Shown: piece by piece, positions 44,218 through 54,177 of the stretch
How positions within the stretch are numbered: position 1 is the stretch's first letter
Layout: the number at the start of each line of letters is the position of its first letter
Assembly: GCA_033297075.1 (NCBI GenBank)
Contig: MU858131.1
Location: 99,998 to 163,997 of the forward strand
DNA: 64,000 nt
DNA from: Rhypophila decipiens
Taxonomy: Eukaryota > Ascomycota > Sordariomycetes > Sordariales > Naviculisporaceae
Reading direction: 5' to 3'
Notes under the pieces: model-generated
Told to the model about the DNA's origin: nothing
Database searches by the model: none
The model's input: the letters and a program-made list of their open reading frames with translations, nothing else
Translations under genes and position numbers: made by a program

Positions 44218-44827
44218 ATGCCATCTACATCAAAGGAAGATAGGGTGATTTTAGCCCTCGAGGCTCTTAAAAAAAGATCCAAAATTAAAGGTCAATACTG
44301 CTGCAAAGATCTACAATGTTGATCGAATGACCTTGACGCGACGACATGACTGTAAGGGCAAGGCAGGTACGCCTGATCAAGGTGGTCACAATGAGGGCAA
44401 CAAGTATCAACGGTGGGCGCGAGCAAGAACTAGCATTGATCGTAGACTTCAACCTGGCCTGAGCAAGAGAGGTGGGCGAAGGCCAGAGTCTATATACAGG
44501 ATGATAATCTTCTTGGAGCTTCTCCTGGAAACAGTGGCGGTGTTTGAGAATGCTGATGGCGTTTGGGAGTCGTGGGGTAGTATGTGCCATGTGTGTGTAG
44601 TCGTGGGGTAGTGTGTGCCATGTGTGTATCAAGGTTGCTAGGGTGGTTTCCTTACAATGACGGCAAACCTGCACGATGCGATACTCCAGCCAACTCGCGT
44701 AAACTTACGGATTTGGAAGAAAAAACGATTGTTCAGTATATAATTGAGCTTTGTGCACGCGCATTCCATCCTCGGCTTTCGTACTTGGAAGATATGGCCA
44801 GCTGACTGTTATACGAACGCGGCGCGC
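44218..44827 (+). pseudogene. Fot1/pogo-like (Tc1-mariner superfamily) transposase, N-terminal fragment
   Basis: The N-terminal helix-turn-helix part of a fungal pogo-type DDE transposase: KEDRVILALEALKKRSK, then after a +1 frameshift near 44288 AAKIYNVDRMTLTRRHD, then GKPARCDTPANSRKLTDLEE and IVQYIIELCARAFHPRLSY. It is interrupted by a solo LTR (44351-44656); removal of that insert and one 5-bp duplication rejoins RRHD to GKPAR in frame. An in-frame TGA follows MAS, and the sequence is cut off at 44828 by a Gypsy LTR. The catalytic DDE part is absent. Confidence 0.75.
44351..44656. mobile_element. Solo LTR, 306 bp, inserted in the Fot1-like transposase
   Basis: Begins TGTAAGG and ends CCTTACA (7-bp inverted ends), with a perfect 5-bp target duplication ATGAC on both sides (44346-44350, 44657-44661). 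Inside, a 27-29-bp unit (GTCGTGGGGTAGT-TGTGCC...) is repeated in tandem at about 44569-44628. Probably a Gypsy-type LTR. Confidence 0.85.
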
Positions 44828-45620
44828 TGTCACGGCCAGGCTCATGTAGACGGCGGAACTCATCTATTGGGCACTATTAACGAAGATTCTACTCTAAGGA
44901 GAGGAAAGGAAAGAGAACAAAATTTTGAGACGCGTTCGCTTTGATTGACCAAATGCTGGTGAGGCGCGTTGGCTCCACCCCTGTTGTTTGGTCTGGTCCT
45001 CACAATTAGCGTAAAGCTCGTGCTCTCGTAGCCTTTGGCAAATTTGCTGTAGGTGATACGTGTGCTCTTCCTCGGTTTTGGAGAAAATGAGGATATCGTC
45101 GAGATAAACAATACAGAAATCGTCAACTAGTCCCCGTAATGCGTGGTTGATGTAAGCTTGGAAGGTGGCTGGTGCGTTGGTTAAGCCAAAGGGCATTACC
45201 AAGTACTCAAAATGGCCGTAACGAGTGCGAAAAGCTGTCTTCCACTCATCTCCTTCCTTGATCCTGATTCTATAATATGCATCCTTGAGATCAATCTTGC
45301 TGAAGTATTCTGCGCCATTCACTCGGTCCATGATCTCTCCAATCAATGGTAATGGGTACCGGTTCTTTATCGTGACGGCATTCAAGCCTCGGTAATCAAC
45401 ACATAGCCGTAGACTGCCATCCTTTTTCGGCACAAAGAGAATTGGTGAGGCGGCCGGACTTTTTGACGGCCGGATGAACCCTTTGGCGATATTTTCCTCA
45501 AGGTACTGCCGTAAGACCTCTAGCTCCTTTGGGGATAACGGGTATAACGGCCCATATGGGGGTTGCGCTTCTTCCTGGATATCAATTGCAAGGTCAATCC
45601 CGTCTCGGTGTGGTCCACCT
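44828..45620 (-). mobile_element. Gypsy (Ty3) retrotransposon fragment: reverse transcriptase plus 3' LTR end
   Basis: Minus strand. The RT segment begins around 45610 ([20 protein letters not shown], then [20 protein letters not shown]) and continues through [35 protein letters not shown] and the catalytic box [11 protein letters not shown], ending about 45005 at HELYANC. The sequence then jumps directly to LTR-like sequence that ends (as TGTCACGGCC on plus) at 44828. The rest of RT, RNase H and integrase are deleted. The right side joins Copia sequence at about 45615. Non-functional relic. Confidence 0.75.
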
Positions 45621-48600
45621 GTATTTCCTTCCTCTCGGCGGCTTGCCGTAACCAGTGGTTGTGAATATCGACGTGACAGAGCTTCGTAGTGAGCCGCAGA
45701 CTCTCTTCGGTGACGAGCCTGATCGTTTGGGTGTTGTCACACCACACTTGTACGTAACCGTCTGATACCTAACTCGGCGATCAGCCGGCTGGCGAACATA
45801 CCCTCCTTCACAGCCTCTGCAAGAGCCAGTAACTCGGCTTCTGTTGTAGAAGTAGTCACGGTGTCTTGCTTGTTCGCTCGCCAGCCGACCACGCCGCCGA
45901 ATAACTTCATCAAATACCCTTGAGAGCTCTTTCGGTCGAGCATGTTATCGGCGAACGAGGCGTCAGACCACACCTCCAGAGTATCTCCACCCCCGAGCTC
46001 TAGCGCCTCGTACTGCGTGCCAACTAGATATTATATGACTTGATCTGCGGCGCGTTGATGTTCAGGGCTCGGATTGAGGTTGAATCTCGTCAGCCGTGAC
46101 GTGGCGAAAGCGATATCGATACGGCTGATCACAGCGGCGAACAGTAGTGAGCCTGTACAGCGTTGGTAGAGATTAACCTCCGCCGGGCGTGGTCACCCCG
46201 TCATAGGGTATGAGCTCTTGGGGCCTCATCGGGATCGGCGGCGGAGTCATAGTCTGAACTGCAGTGCGGGTCTTCCTGTCATTGAGCAATTTAACGATCT
46301 TCGCAATGTATGCAGATTGAGAGAGGTAGATTCTTCTCTTTTCTCGGTCATGAAGGACTTCTATTCCCAGGAACCACTGGACTGCTTCTCCTCCCTGAAG
46401 CGAATATTTCGCCTTCAGGGAGCTCACAAGTCACAACCGCCTGAGCGTGTGCCTTATCTTCTTTTCGGTAGGCCAAAACAATGTCGTCGACATAGAATAA
46501 CATGATTGCCTCTGCCAGATCAGCGGAGATTCGCGTAAGCCGTAGAGCGCATTGTGCAGTAAGAGAACTGTGGCCGACTTTCGGTAACCTGGTGGCATCT
46601 TCATGAACACGTAGTGCGGTAGGTCGGCGTGTACGAAGGCATTGACGACGTCATACTGGATCAGTTCGAGGTCGAATCTGGCCGCCAGAGCCATAAGAGT
46701 GCGGAAAGACTTCCCCGCCAGAGTTGAGGCATAGGTATTCTCGTGAGGGCTTCGCGACTGTTGATCTCCTCGTACTACAAGCCTAGATTTTGTCTTTTGA
46801 AAGTAACCGTGCTTGTCAAACTTGTAAGTTCTTACCCACATGCAATCCAGCACGTGGTAGCCAAAGGCTTCGTGGCGGTCTCTCTCTGACCAAGACTTCA
46901 TTTCGTCATGACTCTTCAAGTGTGCCCGATCAGATTCCTTAAATAGAGCTTTGAGAGGGTGCTTGTCAAATTCTCTCTCGTTCTTTGGAGGAGGGGGTAG
47001 GTCTCGCCTATGAAGTTTCTTTCCGAGGGCATGCCTCACTGCTTCCGCCCCAAGTTTCTCTTGAAGAAGTCGGTGACGTTGTGTGGCGTCTTTCTCCAGT
47101 GGGGGAACTTGGCTTAAAGCCGTGGAAATACGTTGTAGGAGTTGAGCAAGTGCCGGGTGAGATCGCTCCGCCCCGTCGGCGTCACGCACCCCCGATCTGT
47201 TCAGGATTCGGAATAGGCGTTGTTTCGTGACTGGCTCGCCGTTGTAACTGCCGATCTGAACAGCGAGTCTACCAGCGTTGAACGCGGCGTCAAACGGACT
47301 CAATCGGCAGTCACCGGACCCTCGATAGGGTACAGGCGACTGATGAACACCCTCCGGAGTGGCGAAGTCATGAGGGGTCTCAGGTCCCTGGAGCACACCG
47401 AAAGCCGCGCCAGCGATAGAGTCAGGTGGAGGTGGATTAGCTTGGGGGGTGAGGAACGAGCGTTGGTAAAGAGCTGATCAGACTCAGTATTTCGCGCCGT
47501 ACTCTCCTTCCCCGCCGCCATCACTTCATCGACCCAGTTCTCTTCGTTTGTTCTGACGGGACTGACTTCTCCTTCTTCGATTGGACAGATGAGGGCGGGA
47601 GCGGTCTCCTCATCCTCTCGCTCGGGATCGGTATTGTTGATTCTTCTCGGCTTTGGAATCCGTATTTCGTTAACGAGGCTCCGAATCTCACCTTCTGTGG
47701 TGGCGAGCAGATACTCTCGTAGGGCTTGTTTGCTCGTGAGGAACTCGTCTTCGTTGAATATGACGTCTCCGGTGAAGATAACTTTATTCAGCAACGGTAC
47801 CCAGATCTGGTATATGGTCGAGGACTGGTAGCCGATCAGGTAACCTATCCAAGCGCGTGGCTTCAGTTTGTTCTTCTTCTCTTTCTTCAGTTGTGTGGTA
47901 GCGGTAATCGCATATGCCTTGCAGCCGTAAGCCTTGAGGCGCTGAATAAGAGGTTTTCGAACTGCTGCTGGGGTTCCTTGGTGTGTCGAAACCCACGCGT
48001 GGAATTTCTCATACGGAGAAAGCCACTCTAACCTCCTCCTCGGAGTTCTGTTGAGGAGATAGATCGCTGCTTGGAAGATCCATCGCCAAAGAAAGAGCGG
48101 AAAGTTCTCCATAATATTCATCGCCGTAGCCTTGGCTATGACTACACCCCCCGAGCGCTCGGCACCCCCGTTCTGTGACTGAGAATTGGGTGCGCAGGGC
48201 TCGATTGCGATGAATCGGTTTGTCGTGACTTCTTCCTTGATCGCCTTCGACTTCGTAAGCTCGTTGTCGCTTTCGAAAGCTTTCGGCACGGTCTTGAAGC
48301 GATGTTCGAGGACGCCTAGGAAGTAAATGATCGCGCTGAGGACCGTTGGGGTGTCACGGTTCTTGAGGTAGATATCGAGGATAAAACCGGTACAGCGGTC
48401 AGTGAATAACATGAGGCTCGAGAACTTATCTGGGTCATCTTTCAGATCAAGGAAATCTATCGCCCATATCTCCCCTGGTATGAACGGCACTGGGCGAGGG
48501 ATTCGGCTGATTTGTGACGTTATTTTCGCCTGCGCGCATTCCTCACACTTCGTCATCGGTGGTCCGCGTTCAAGCCTGACGCCGGTAGAGGGGTCTATGA

Positions 48601-49391
48601 AGTGTGACGTCGGATCGGGGCCGGGATACCCAAGGCGAATGTGCCACATGCGCGCGTCGGCTTTGTTGATCGGCGGATCGATTTGTCGTGGCGGAACTTA
48701 TTCTCCACAATGGACGGCTTAACCGACTCGCACATCCAGTCTGGGAGCTCCTACTTATTCTTGTTATGCAGCTCCCACCGGCGGCTGAACTCCTTGTACC
48801 AGATGACTTCGTTGTTGTAGGTGGCTTGGTCGCGTAGGGAGAGATTTCCGACCACACGCGCCTGTAGGGGAGGAAGCGTCGAGAGGGTGTACGTTTCGTT
48901 CGGTAGGTTGGTGATCGGATCACGGCGTACGGTTCGGCTCTGAGGGGTATCGGGGCGCGGATTTCCGGCGGCCATGTTCGGGGGTACCGGTGGCCCGTCA
49001 TCGTCTTGCTCGTCTCCGCGGGTCTGTTGGTTGCTTCTCCGGGCTTGGATCGCCGTATTGAGGGCGGTGAGACGGAGTTGTCGGTCTTCCGTGGTCTCTT
49101 CTCGAGTGTAGTGCCCTACGTAGGGCATATCGGGCTCTTCGGGCCATGCTTCGCGGCGTTCAGGGTCGATATATCGCCACAATTGATGGTCTTTCGCCTT
49201 CTTGATGAACTGATTCGACCAAGCTTCCCAGTCACAAGGCTCCTTGTAGAGGACTTCTGTGGTGGATGACGACATGATTGGTTGGGTTTCACGAGAGAAA
49301 GGGGTTATTTCCGACAAAGTAAACAAATAACTGTATTTGGTTGTGTTCTTTTTCTTGCTCTGACACGCGTAGCGGCAGTCTGACTGTTAAT
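45615..49391 (-). mobile_element. Copia (Ty1) retrotransposon 1, minus strand, degenerate and internally deleted
   Basis: Pieces in order on the minus strand: gag start at about 49275 (MSSSTTEVLYKEPCDWEAWS) to about 48690; direct jump (gag end, zinc knuckle and protease deleted) to pre-integrase MWHIRLGYPGPDPT and integrase (CEECAQAK, AIDFLDLK, FESDNEL, PNSQSQNGGAERSGGVV); RT (SRLVVRGDQQSRSPHENTYA, QYDVVNAFVHADLP, YVDD box at about 46490 in another frame); RNase H (SQGYLMKLFGGVVGW, TTSTTEAELLALAEAVKEG). Several frameshifts and stops. It is cut at about 45615 by Gypsy sequence, so the 3' LTR is missing. Only 31 bp of its 5' LTR remain (49392-49422). Confidence 0.85.
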
Positions 49392-49422
49392 TGTTGAACA
49401 CAACCTCGTGCTGATGAATTGA
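49392..49422 (-). repeat. LTR stub (31 bp) at the junction of two Copia copies
   Basis: Identical to the first 31 bp of the solo LTR at 39157. It is the inner end of the 5' LTR of the minus-strand Copia and is followed immediately by gag sequence of the plus-strand Copia. Confidence 0.8.
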
Positions 49423-49427
49423 AAGCC

Positions 49428-50792
49428 ATGAACCTCTGGAAGTACATCGATCCCGATCGCGCCAATCGACCTCACTGGCCCGAAGAGCCCGAACGGCCGA
49501 CCTACCAGATGTTCGGTCTCCCCGAGACTCCCGCTCAGAAGAGGGAGCGACTCTTCAAAGTCAACGCAGAGCTCACGGCTCGGAACAGCGGCGGCCGCGC
49601 GCCTCGCGTGCCCGACGGAATAGTCGTCGGCGACCACGGACCTGACGACGACGATGGAAGCGCAACCGTGCGTAACGACCTTTACACTCTCGAAACTCTT
49701 CCACCGGTCCCCTGTACAAAGATCTCTCAACTCGACAAGAACGACTTGGCAGCGTACACCGATCTCTACAACATTTACAAAGATGAGAAGCGGGACTGGG
49801 AGACACACTCAAGGAATAAGAAGGAGCTCGCCGACTGGGTTCTCGACTCAGTCGAGAAGTCCATTGCGGAAAACAAGCTCCGCCACGAACTGGACTTGGA
49901 TGACTGGTTCGCGCTTCTTAAGACCCACGCGGAGCCCTACGTCAAGCATGAACAAACCGCGACTGAGCGCGCATATGATGAACTGCTTCAGATCTACAGG
50001 AAGAAGGGGAAGAAGAGACCCCTCCTATGGCTTAAGGAGTGGGAGAATATCATGGACCAGGCTTCCAGACTTGGATGTTACTTTGTGAAGAGCCCCGATT
50101 CGTGGTTCTCAAAGCTCATTGGAGCCCTTATCCAGAGTGATGTCACTGAACAGTGGGCTCAAATAGCCTCGCAGACCAAGAGGGAAGAGCTAAGCCAGGG
50201 GAGAATTACTTACCATCAAATTACAGCCGAGATCCGCGAGAACATACACCCCACAGTCACGAATACCTCGAAGCTCCGACCATTCGCTTCTTCTTTCCTT
50301 ACCATAAACGGCGCCCTCGCTGACGAGACCGGCATTTCCTCCGACGAGTCCGACAATTCGAGTGACCGATCGGGCCGGGCTCCCAGAGGGAGACTTCCGA
50401 ACCGGAACAAACACAAATATCAGCCCTCACGTGACGATATGCCTTCCAAGAGGTCCCGAACAAACACACGAGGTGGTCGGGGCGGGCAAGGCAGTCAGAC
50501 CGTTTACACCTGTCAAGACAAGGAGTGTAGCCACGGCTGTGGAAAGACTCAGAAGCAACCGCAAACGGCCGAAATCCCAGAAAATATATGTAGGTATTGT
50601 GGCCGGAAGGGTCATGACGTTGAGCGGTGTTGGTACGTCATAGAAGACTACCCACCGTTCTTCACAAGGAACCCGCATACGGAGAAGTTTCTCGAGAAGA
50701 AGGCAGAAGGCAACGATAAGTTATTGTCTGAAGTCAACAAGCTCCGGGAGAAGTCTAAGGCGCGCATGGCTCACCTCGCTGGTAAGAATTGA
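49428..50792 (+). CDS. Copia gag (nucleocapsid) protein, 5' truncated
   Basis: Frame opens inside the usual gag N-terminus (NLWKYIDPDRANRPHWPEEP; compare the QLWRYIDPER block of the minus-strand copy). Gag of the UBN2/DUF4219-like type to about residue 330, an Arg/Gly-rich stretch, and a CCHC zinc knuckle CRYCGRKGHDVERC near residue 390. It would bind and package element RNA. Ends at TGA 50790-50792, after which the same frame stays open into the protease-integrase ORF. Confidence 0.75.
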   Translation: MNLWKYIDPDRANRPHWPEEPERPTYQMFGLPETPAQKRERLFKVNAELTARNSGGRAPRVPDGIVVGDHGPDDDDGSATVRNDLYTLETLPPVPCTKISQLDKNDLAAYTDLYNIYKDEKRDWETHSRNKKELADWVLDSVEKSIAENKLRHELDLDDWFALLKTHAEPYVKHEQTATERAYDELLQIYRKKGKKRPLLWLKEWENIMDQASRLGCYFVKSPDSWFSKLIGALIQSDVTEQWAQIASQTKREELSQGRITYHQITAEIRENIHPTVTNTSKLRPFASSFLTINGALADETGISSDESDNSSDRSGRAPRGRLPNRNKHKYQPSRDDMPSKRSRTNTRGGRGGQGSQTVYTCQDKECSHGCGKTQKQPQTAEIPENICRYCGRKGHDVERCWYVIEDYPPFFTRNPHTEKFLEKKAEGNDKLLSEVNKLREKSKARMAHLAGKN

Positions 50793-50810
50793 CGGTTTTA
50801 CCGAAGAGGT

Positions 50811-52796
50811 GTGAGGAGCTGGAACTGGCACCTGAAGCAAAGAACACTGGTGAAAACGGCTATGTCAGTCTCTACTTACCCTCTTCGGCACGCAGTCATT
50901 CTCGACTCAGGAAGAACGCTTCACATCTTCAACGACCGCGACAGATTTGCAGACTTCCGACAGGCTGGTCCTGGTGACGAAGTCATCGCCGGAAACTCAA
51001 CGGTTCCAATCCGAGGCTACGGCACAGTGAGGGTCAGACTCACAACAAAAACAGGGAAGGAGAATGTTATGACCCTACACAACGTGGCCTACTGCAAGGG
51101 GTTTGCCACCAACATCGTCTCTCTGCGCCTTCTCCGGAGGAAGGGCATACAGTGGGAGAATTACACCTCCTTGAAGCTCCGCAGCGGCCGAGAAATCGGT
51201 CAAGTCGTCGACAAACACCAACAATTCGTTCTCGAAGACCGAACCAAACCCTCTCCTGCCGCGTTCGTTACTGAAGTCAAGGAGCTCGAAGCGGTCACAA
51301 GGCGCCCAGTCAGCTCAGCCGACACTGCCCTCTGGCACTTGCGCCTCGGGCATCCGAGCCCAGAACCAATGAACCACATGATCGACGAGTCAGTAGGCGT
51401 ACGCCTTGAAAAGGGACCCCCTATGAGAGAGTGCGAGCAATGCGCCAGGGCGAAGATGAACAAACAGATCAGTCATATACCAAGAGAAGCTGAGTTTACC
51501 CCGGGAGTTCGTTGGGCGATTGACACGTTTGAACTCACGAGAAACCGCGAAGGTTTTAAGTGGACTTTGTTGTTTACTGATCGCTGTACCGGCTACATCT
51601 ACGACATCTACCTCAAGAATAAGAAGGCGGAGACCCTCATAGATGCCCTCCTATACTTCGTGGACTCTATGGAGCGCCAGTACAACGCCAAAGTCAGGGT
51701 CTTTGAGAGCGACAATGAGTTCTCAGAGCCCGAAGAGATCAAGAAGGCGATTCTTGACGACAGGAAGATCAAGTTCGAGCCCTGCGCCCCCAACTCGCAG
51801 TCGCAAAACGGTGGGGCCGAGCGCTCGGGGGGTGTGGTCAAAAAGAAGGCTGCAGCAATGAACTTGACGGCGAATTTTCCTCGTTGGATGTGGATACACA
51901 TCTATAGAGCTGCGATTTATCTACTGAATCGCACTCTACGGCGCCGCCTGAACTGGGTATCCCCCTATGAAGAGTTCCACACGTGGATCAGAGCCCAAGA
52001 AGGCATACCGAACCTTCAACGCAAGCCAGTCATTCAGCACCTACGAGCTTACGGCTGCAAGGCATACGCTCTCACCAACGTGACACAGAAGAACGAAGAC
52101 CGGACCAACAAGCTCAAGCCGCGCGCCTGGGTAGGGTATCTCGCCGGCTACCAGTCATCCACCATATACTATGTGTGGGTGCCGTATAAGAACCGCGTCA
52201 TCGCCACGCGCGACGTTATCTTTGACGAGAGGAGCTTTCTCAACAACAAAGAAAGCCTCAGAGAAGACATGCTGAGTATGACAGAGGAAGCATTTGACGC
52301 GCTAATTGACTCGATCGCAGAACCGGAGCCTCCGGGCACGAACCTCACCGACGGTCTCGTCGAAAGAGAAGATGACGGAACGGTTAGGAACACCGGACCA
52401 CAAGATGAAGAAGACGACGTCAGCGATATGCCTGATACTGGGGGTCTGAGTTTGAGTAAGAACCTCGCGATCAACGGTTGTGAGATGGAAGGCGTGGAAC
52501 AAGAATCGGTGTTGGCTGGCCACCTTCACGAGTCGATCTTCGATCCCCTTCTAACACCGGAGGCAACTCCTCCACCCGAGGACTGTATCACGGTAGCGGC
52601 GTTCGGAACGCTCCACGGACTTCCTGCGCCGGTAGAGGGTGACTCTCCGGATGCGAGAAGGAACGACCGTGTAGAGGACTACCGATCGGTGGCCTCGCGA
52701 CGCGGACCCTTTGAAGCGGCCTTCAACGCAGGAAGGCTCGCAGTGACTGCCGCCAAGAGAGGAGGCAAGAAGATGTTACAACCTGCACCTGAGTAG
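50811..52796 (+). CDS. Copia protease-integrase polyprotein fragment
   Basis: In the same frame as gag, separated only by one TGA. Aspartic protease motif AVILDSGRTLHIFND near the start; pre-integrase zinc finger H-H-C-C (WHLRLGHPSPEPMNH...CEQCARAKMNK); integrase DDE triad (AIDTFEL, FESDNEFSE, NGGAERSGG); C-terminal KLKPRAWVGYLAGYQSSTIY block. RT and RNase H are absent, so it cannot reverse transcribe by itself. Confidence 0.8.
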   Translation: MRSWNWHLKQRTLVKTAMSVSTYPLRHAVILDSGRTLHIFNDRDRFADFRQAGPGDEVIAGNSTVPIRGYGTVRVRLTTKTGKENVMTLHNVAYCKGFATNIVSLRLLRRKGIQWENYTSLKLRSGREIGQVVDKHQQFVLEDRTKPSPAAFVTEVKELEAVTRRPVSSADTALWHLRLGHPSPEPMNHMIDESVGVRLEKGPPMRECEQCARAKMNKQISHIPREAEFTPGVRWAIDTFELTRNREGFKWTLLFTDRCTGYIYDIYLKNKKAETLIDALLYFVDSMERQYNAKVRVFESDNEFSEPEEIKKAILDDRKIKFEPCAPNSQSQNGGAERSGGVVKKKAAAMNLTANFPRWMWIHIYRAAIYLLNRTLRRRLNWVSPYEEFHTWIRAQEGIPNLQRKPVIQHLRAYGCKAYALTNVTQKNEDRTNKLKPRAWVGYLAGYQSSTIYYVWVPYKNRVIATRDVIFDERSFLNNKESLREDMLSMTEEAFDALIDSIAEPEPPGTNLTDGLVEREDDGTVRNTGPQDEEDDVSDMPDTGGLSLSKNLAINGCEMEGVEQESVLAGHLHESIFDPLLTPEATPPPEDCITVAAFGTLHGLPAPVEGDSPDARRNDRVEDYRSVASRRGPFEAAFNAGRLAVTAAKRGGKKMLQPAPE

Positions 52797-52852
52797 GTCA
52801 CAGACTGTAAGGCGGGACGCCTAACGGGGGTTTGACAGTGATAAAAGGAGGT

Positions 52853-53232
52853 TGTTGTACAAGTCAGACAGTACGCACACAGTCACTATAAGCAGGTTGC
52901 TCTAACTAAGAGCTTGCTGAGTGAACAAGATAGTAGACAATGAACTTTATTGCTTGCGTGAGGAGTCCAAGAACCCTCGGACGGAGAGTGCGCGGCACTC
53001 TCCTACTATATAGGAAACTATCTAGCTGTAATGACTGTGTACCTATGTACTAGTTTCGCTGGGCCCGAGGTCACTCGGGCCCGGGCTTCCTGCCCTCGGG
53101 CCATGAACCTTTCGGGCCTTCCTTGATTGGCCCATGTGGGCCCGAGCCCCTTCAGGCCCGAGCTCCTGCCCCTCGGGCCATAAACACCTCGGGCCTTCCT
53201 TTGCTTCTTTGATGGCCTCAGGCATCCCAACA
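52853..53232 (+). repeat. 3' LTR of Copia 2, about 380 bp
   Basis: Starts TGTTGTAC right after the purine tract and ends CCCAACA (TGTTG/CAACA inverted ends). TATATAGG at about 53009 may be its TATA box. A GC-rich array of GGCCCGAG/CTCGGGCC motifs fills about 53060-53195. The 3' boundary is inferred from the CAACA end; no second LTR is available to confirm it. Confidence 0.65.
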
Positions 53233-54177
53233 TGTCATGCCGTGCAGGTCATGACATATATCTTGTGTGGGCAACTAAACAGGCAGCAATGAAATCGGCG
53301 CCTAACAGTCAGCCCAACCTGGACCGGTCTTATTCAATTGCATGGCGTTACACCATAATCATTTTTAACGAGCAGCTCTTATTGGGGCAGCTTATCGACG
53401 TCCTGCAGCTGATGATCTAGGCTTGTTAGGCAGCCAGGCAAACCAGCGTTGCTAGGGTTGCGTCAATTTGTGCCGCTCCTCGATAAGGTCTGCCTCGTTT
53501 CCCTACCGAACACCAACACCCAAACTGGCTCTGGCATGCTGCTTGCCAGCTGCATGTCATGATATGGAACCACTAGGCCAAACACACAGAAGCAATTCGC
53601 GCACTGCTGTTTACAGATGTAGTGTATACGTGCAACACATGATCTGGCTAGGACTCGGTCTCAGCAACCCGGGTCAGGACAGGCGCGACAAGGTACCTTT
53701 CCAGCACGCGGGCTAGCACCGAAGTTTGGGGAGTTGTTTTGCCTCTCAAGCAAGTAATTCAAGTTCAATATTAACTGTCTACTCGTGCCACGCCCCTATA
53801 ACTCGCTTTTGCTCGCACCACTAAGCGGTTGGGCATTATTATTAGGCTTCGGCGTACGAATAACAGTGGAGAAAAAGATTCAGCTTCGTCTTCCTTTCGG
53901 TCACTCCTACTACCTCTTGTTCTTCATGGTTTTCTTCACATAGTTACCGCAGGTCCTTGCTCTCTTTCCTCCTCCATTGCCTCCCCTTCTTCCCTTCCTC
54001 TTCTTATTTATCCCGATCCCTATCTTCAAAGCCCCCCCATATGTCCAACATGCCCTTTTTTGTCGTCCGCTCTTCGGACCTACTGGGCCTGGCTGGCTGC
54101 CCAGAGACGAGTCTCAAGTAGTGAACTGCCACGTCACGCAGCACACTCGCCAGCTCCTCCACTGAGCCTCGCACTGA
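53233..54177. other. Intergenic stretch
   Basis: No gene recognised. A long pyrimidine-rich stretch runs at about 53885-54075. Confidence 0.4.

Larger units (their letters stand above)
49423..53232 (+). mobile_element. Copia (Ty1) retrotransposon 2, plus strand, 5' truncated, lacking RT/RNase H
   Basis: Contains gag (49428-50792), protease plus integrase (50811-52796), a purine tract (AAAAGGAGG, about 52843-52851) and the 3' LTR (52853-53232). The 5' LTR and the first gag residues are missing, and the frame ends after integrase (GPFEAAFNAGRLAVTAAKRG, then a stop), so the RT/RNase H half is deleted. The integrase block aligns well with Copia 1 (the same PNSQSQNGGAERSGGVV string), but gag differs clearly, so they are separate lineages. 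Coding frames here are much better preserved than in copy 1, hence it is a younger insertion. Confidence 0.85.

Noticed and set aside
44285..44674. 129-codon minus-strand frame with Thr/His-rich repeats
   Set aside because: It lies within the 306-bp solo LTR and reflects its internal tandem repeat.
53018..53233. Minus-strand frames rich in Arg/Pro/Gly in the Copia LTR
   Set aside because: Produced by the GGCCCGAG motif array; repetitive and not protein-like.
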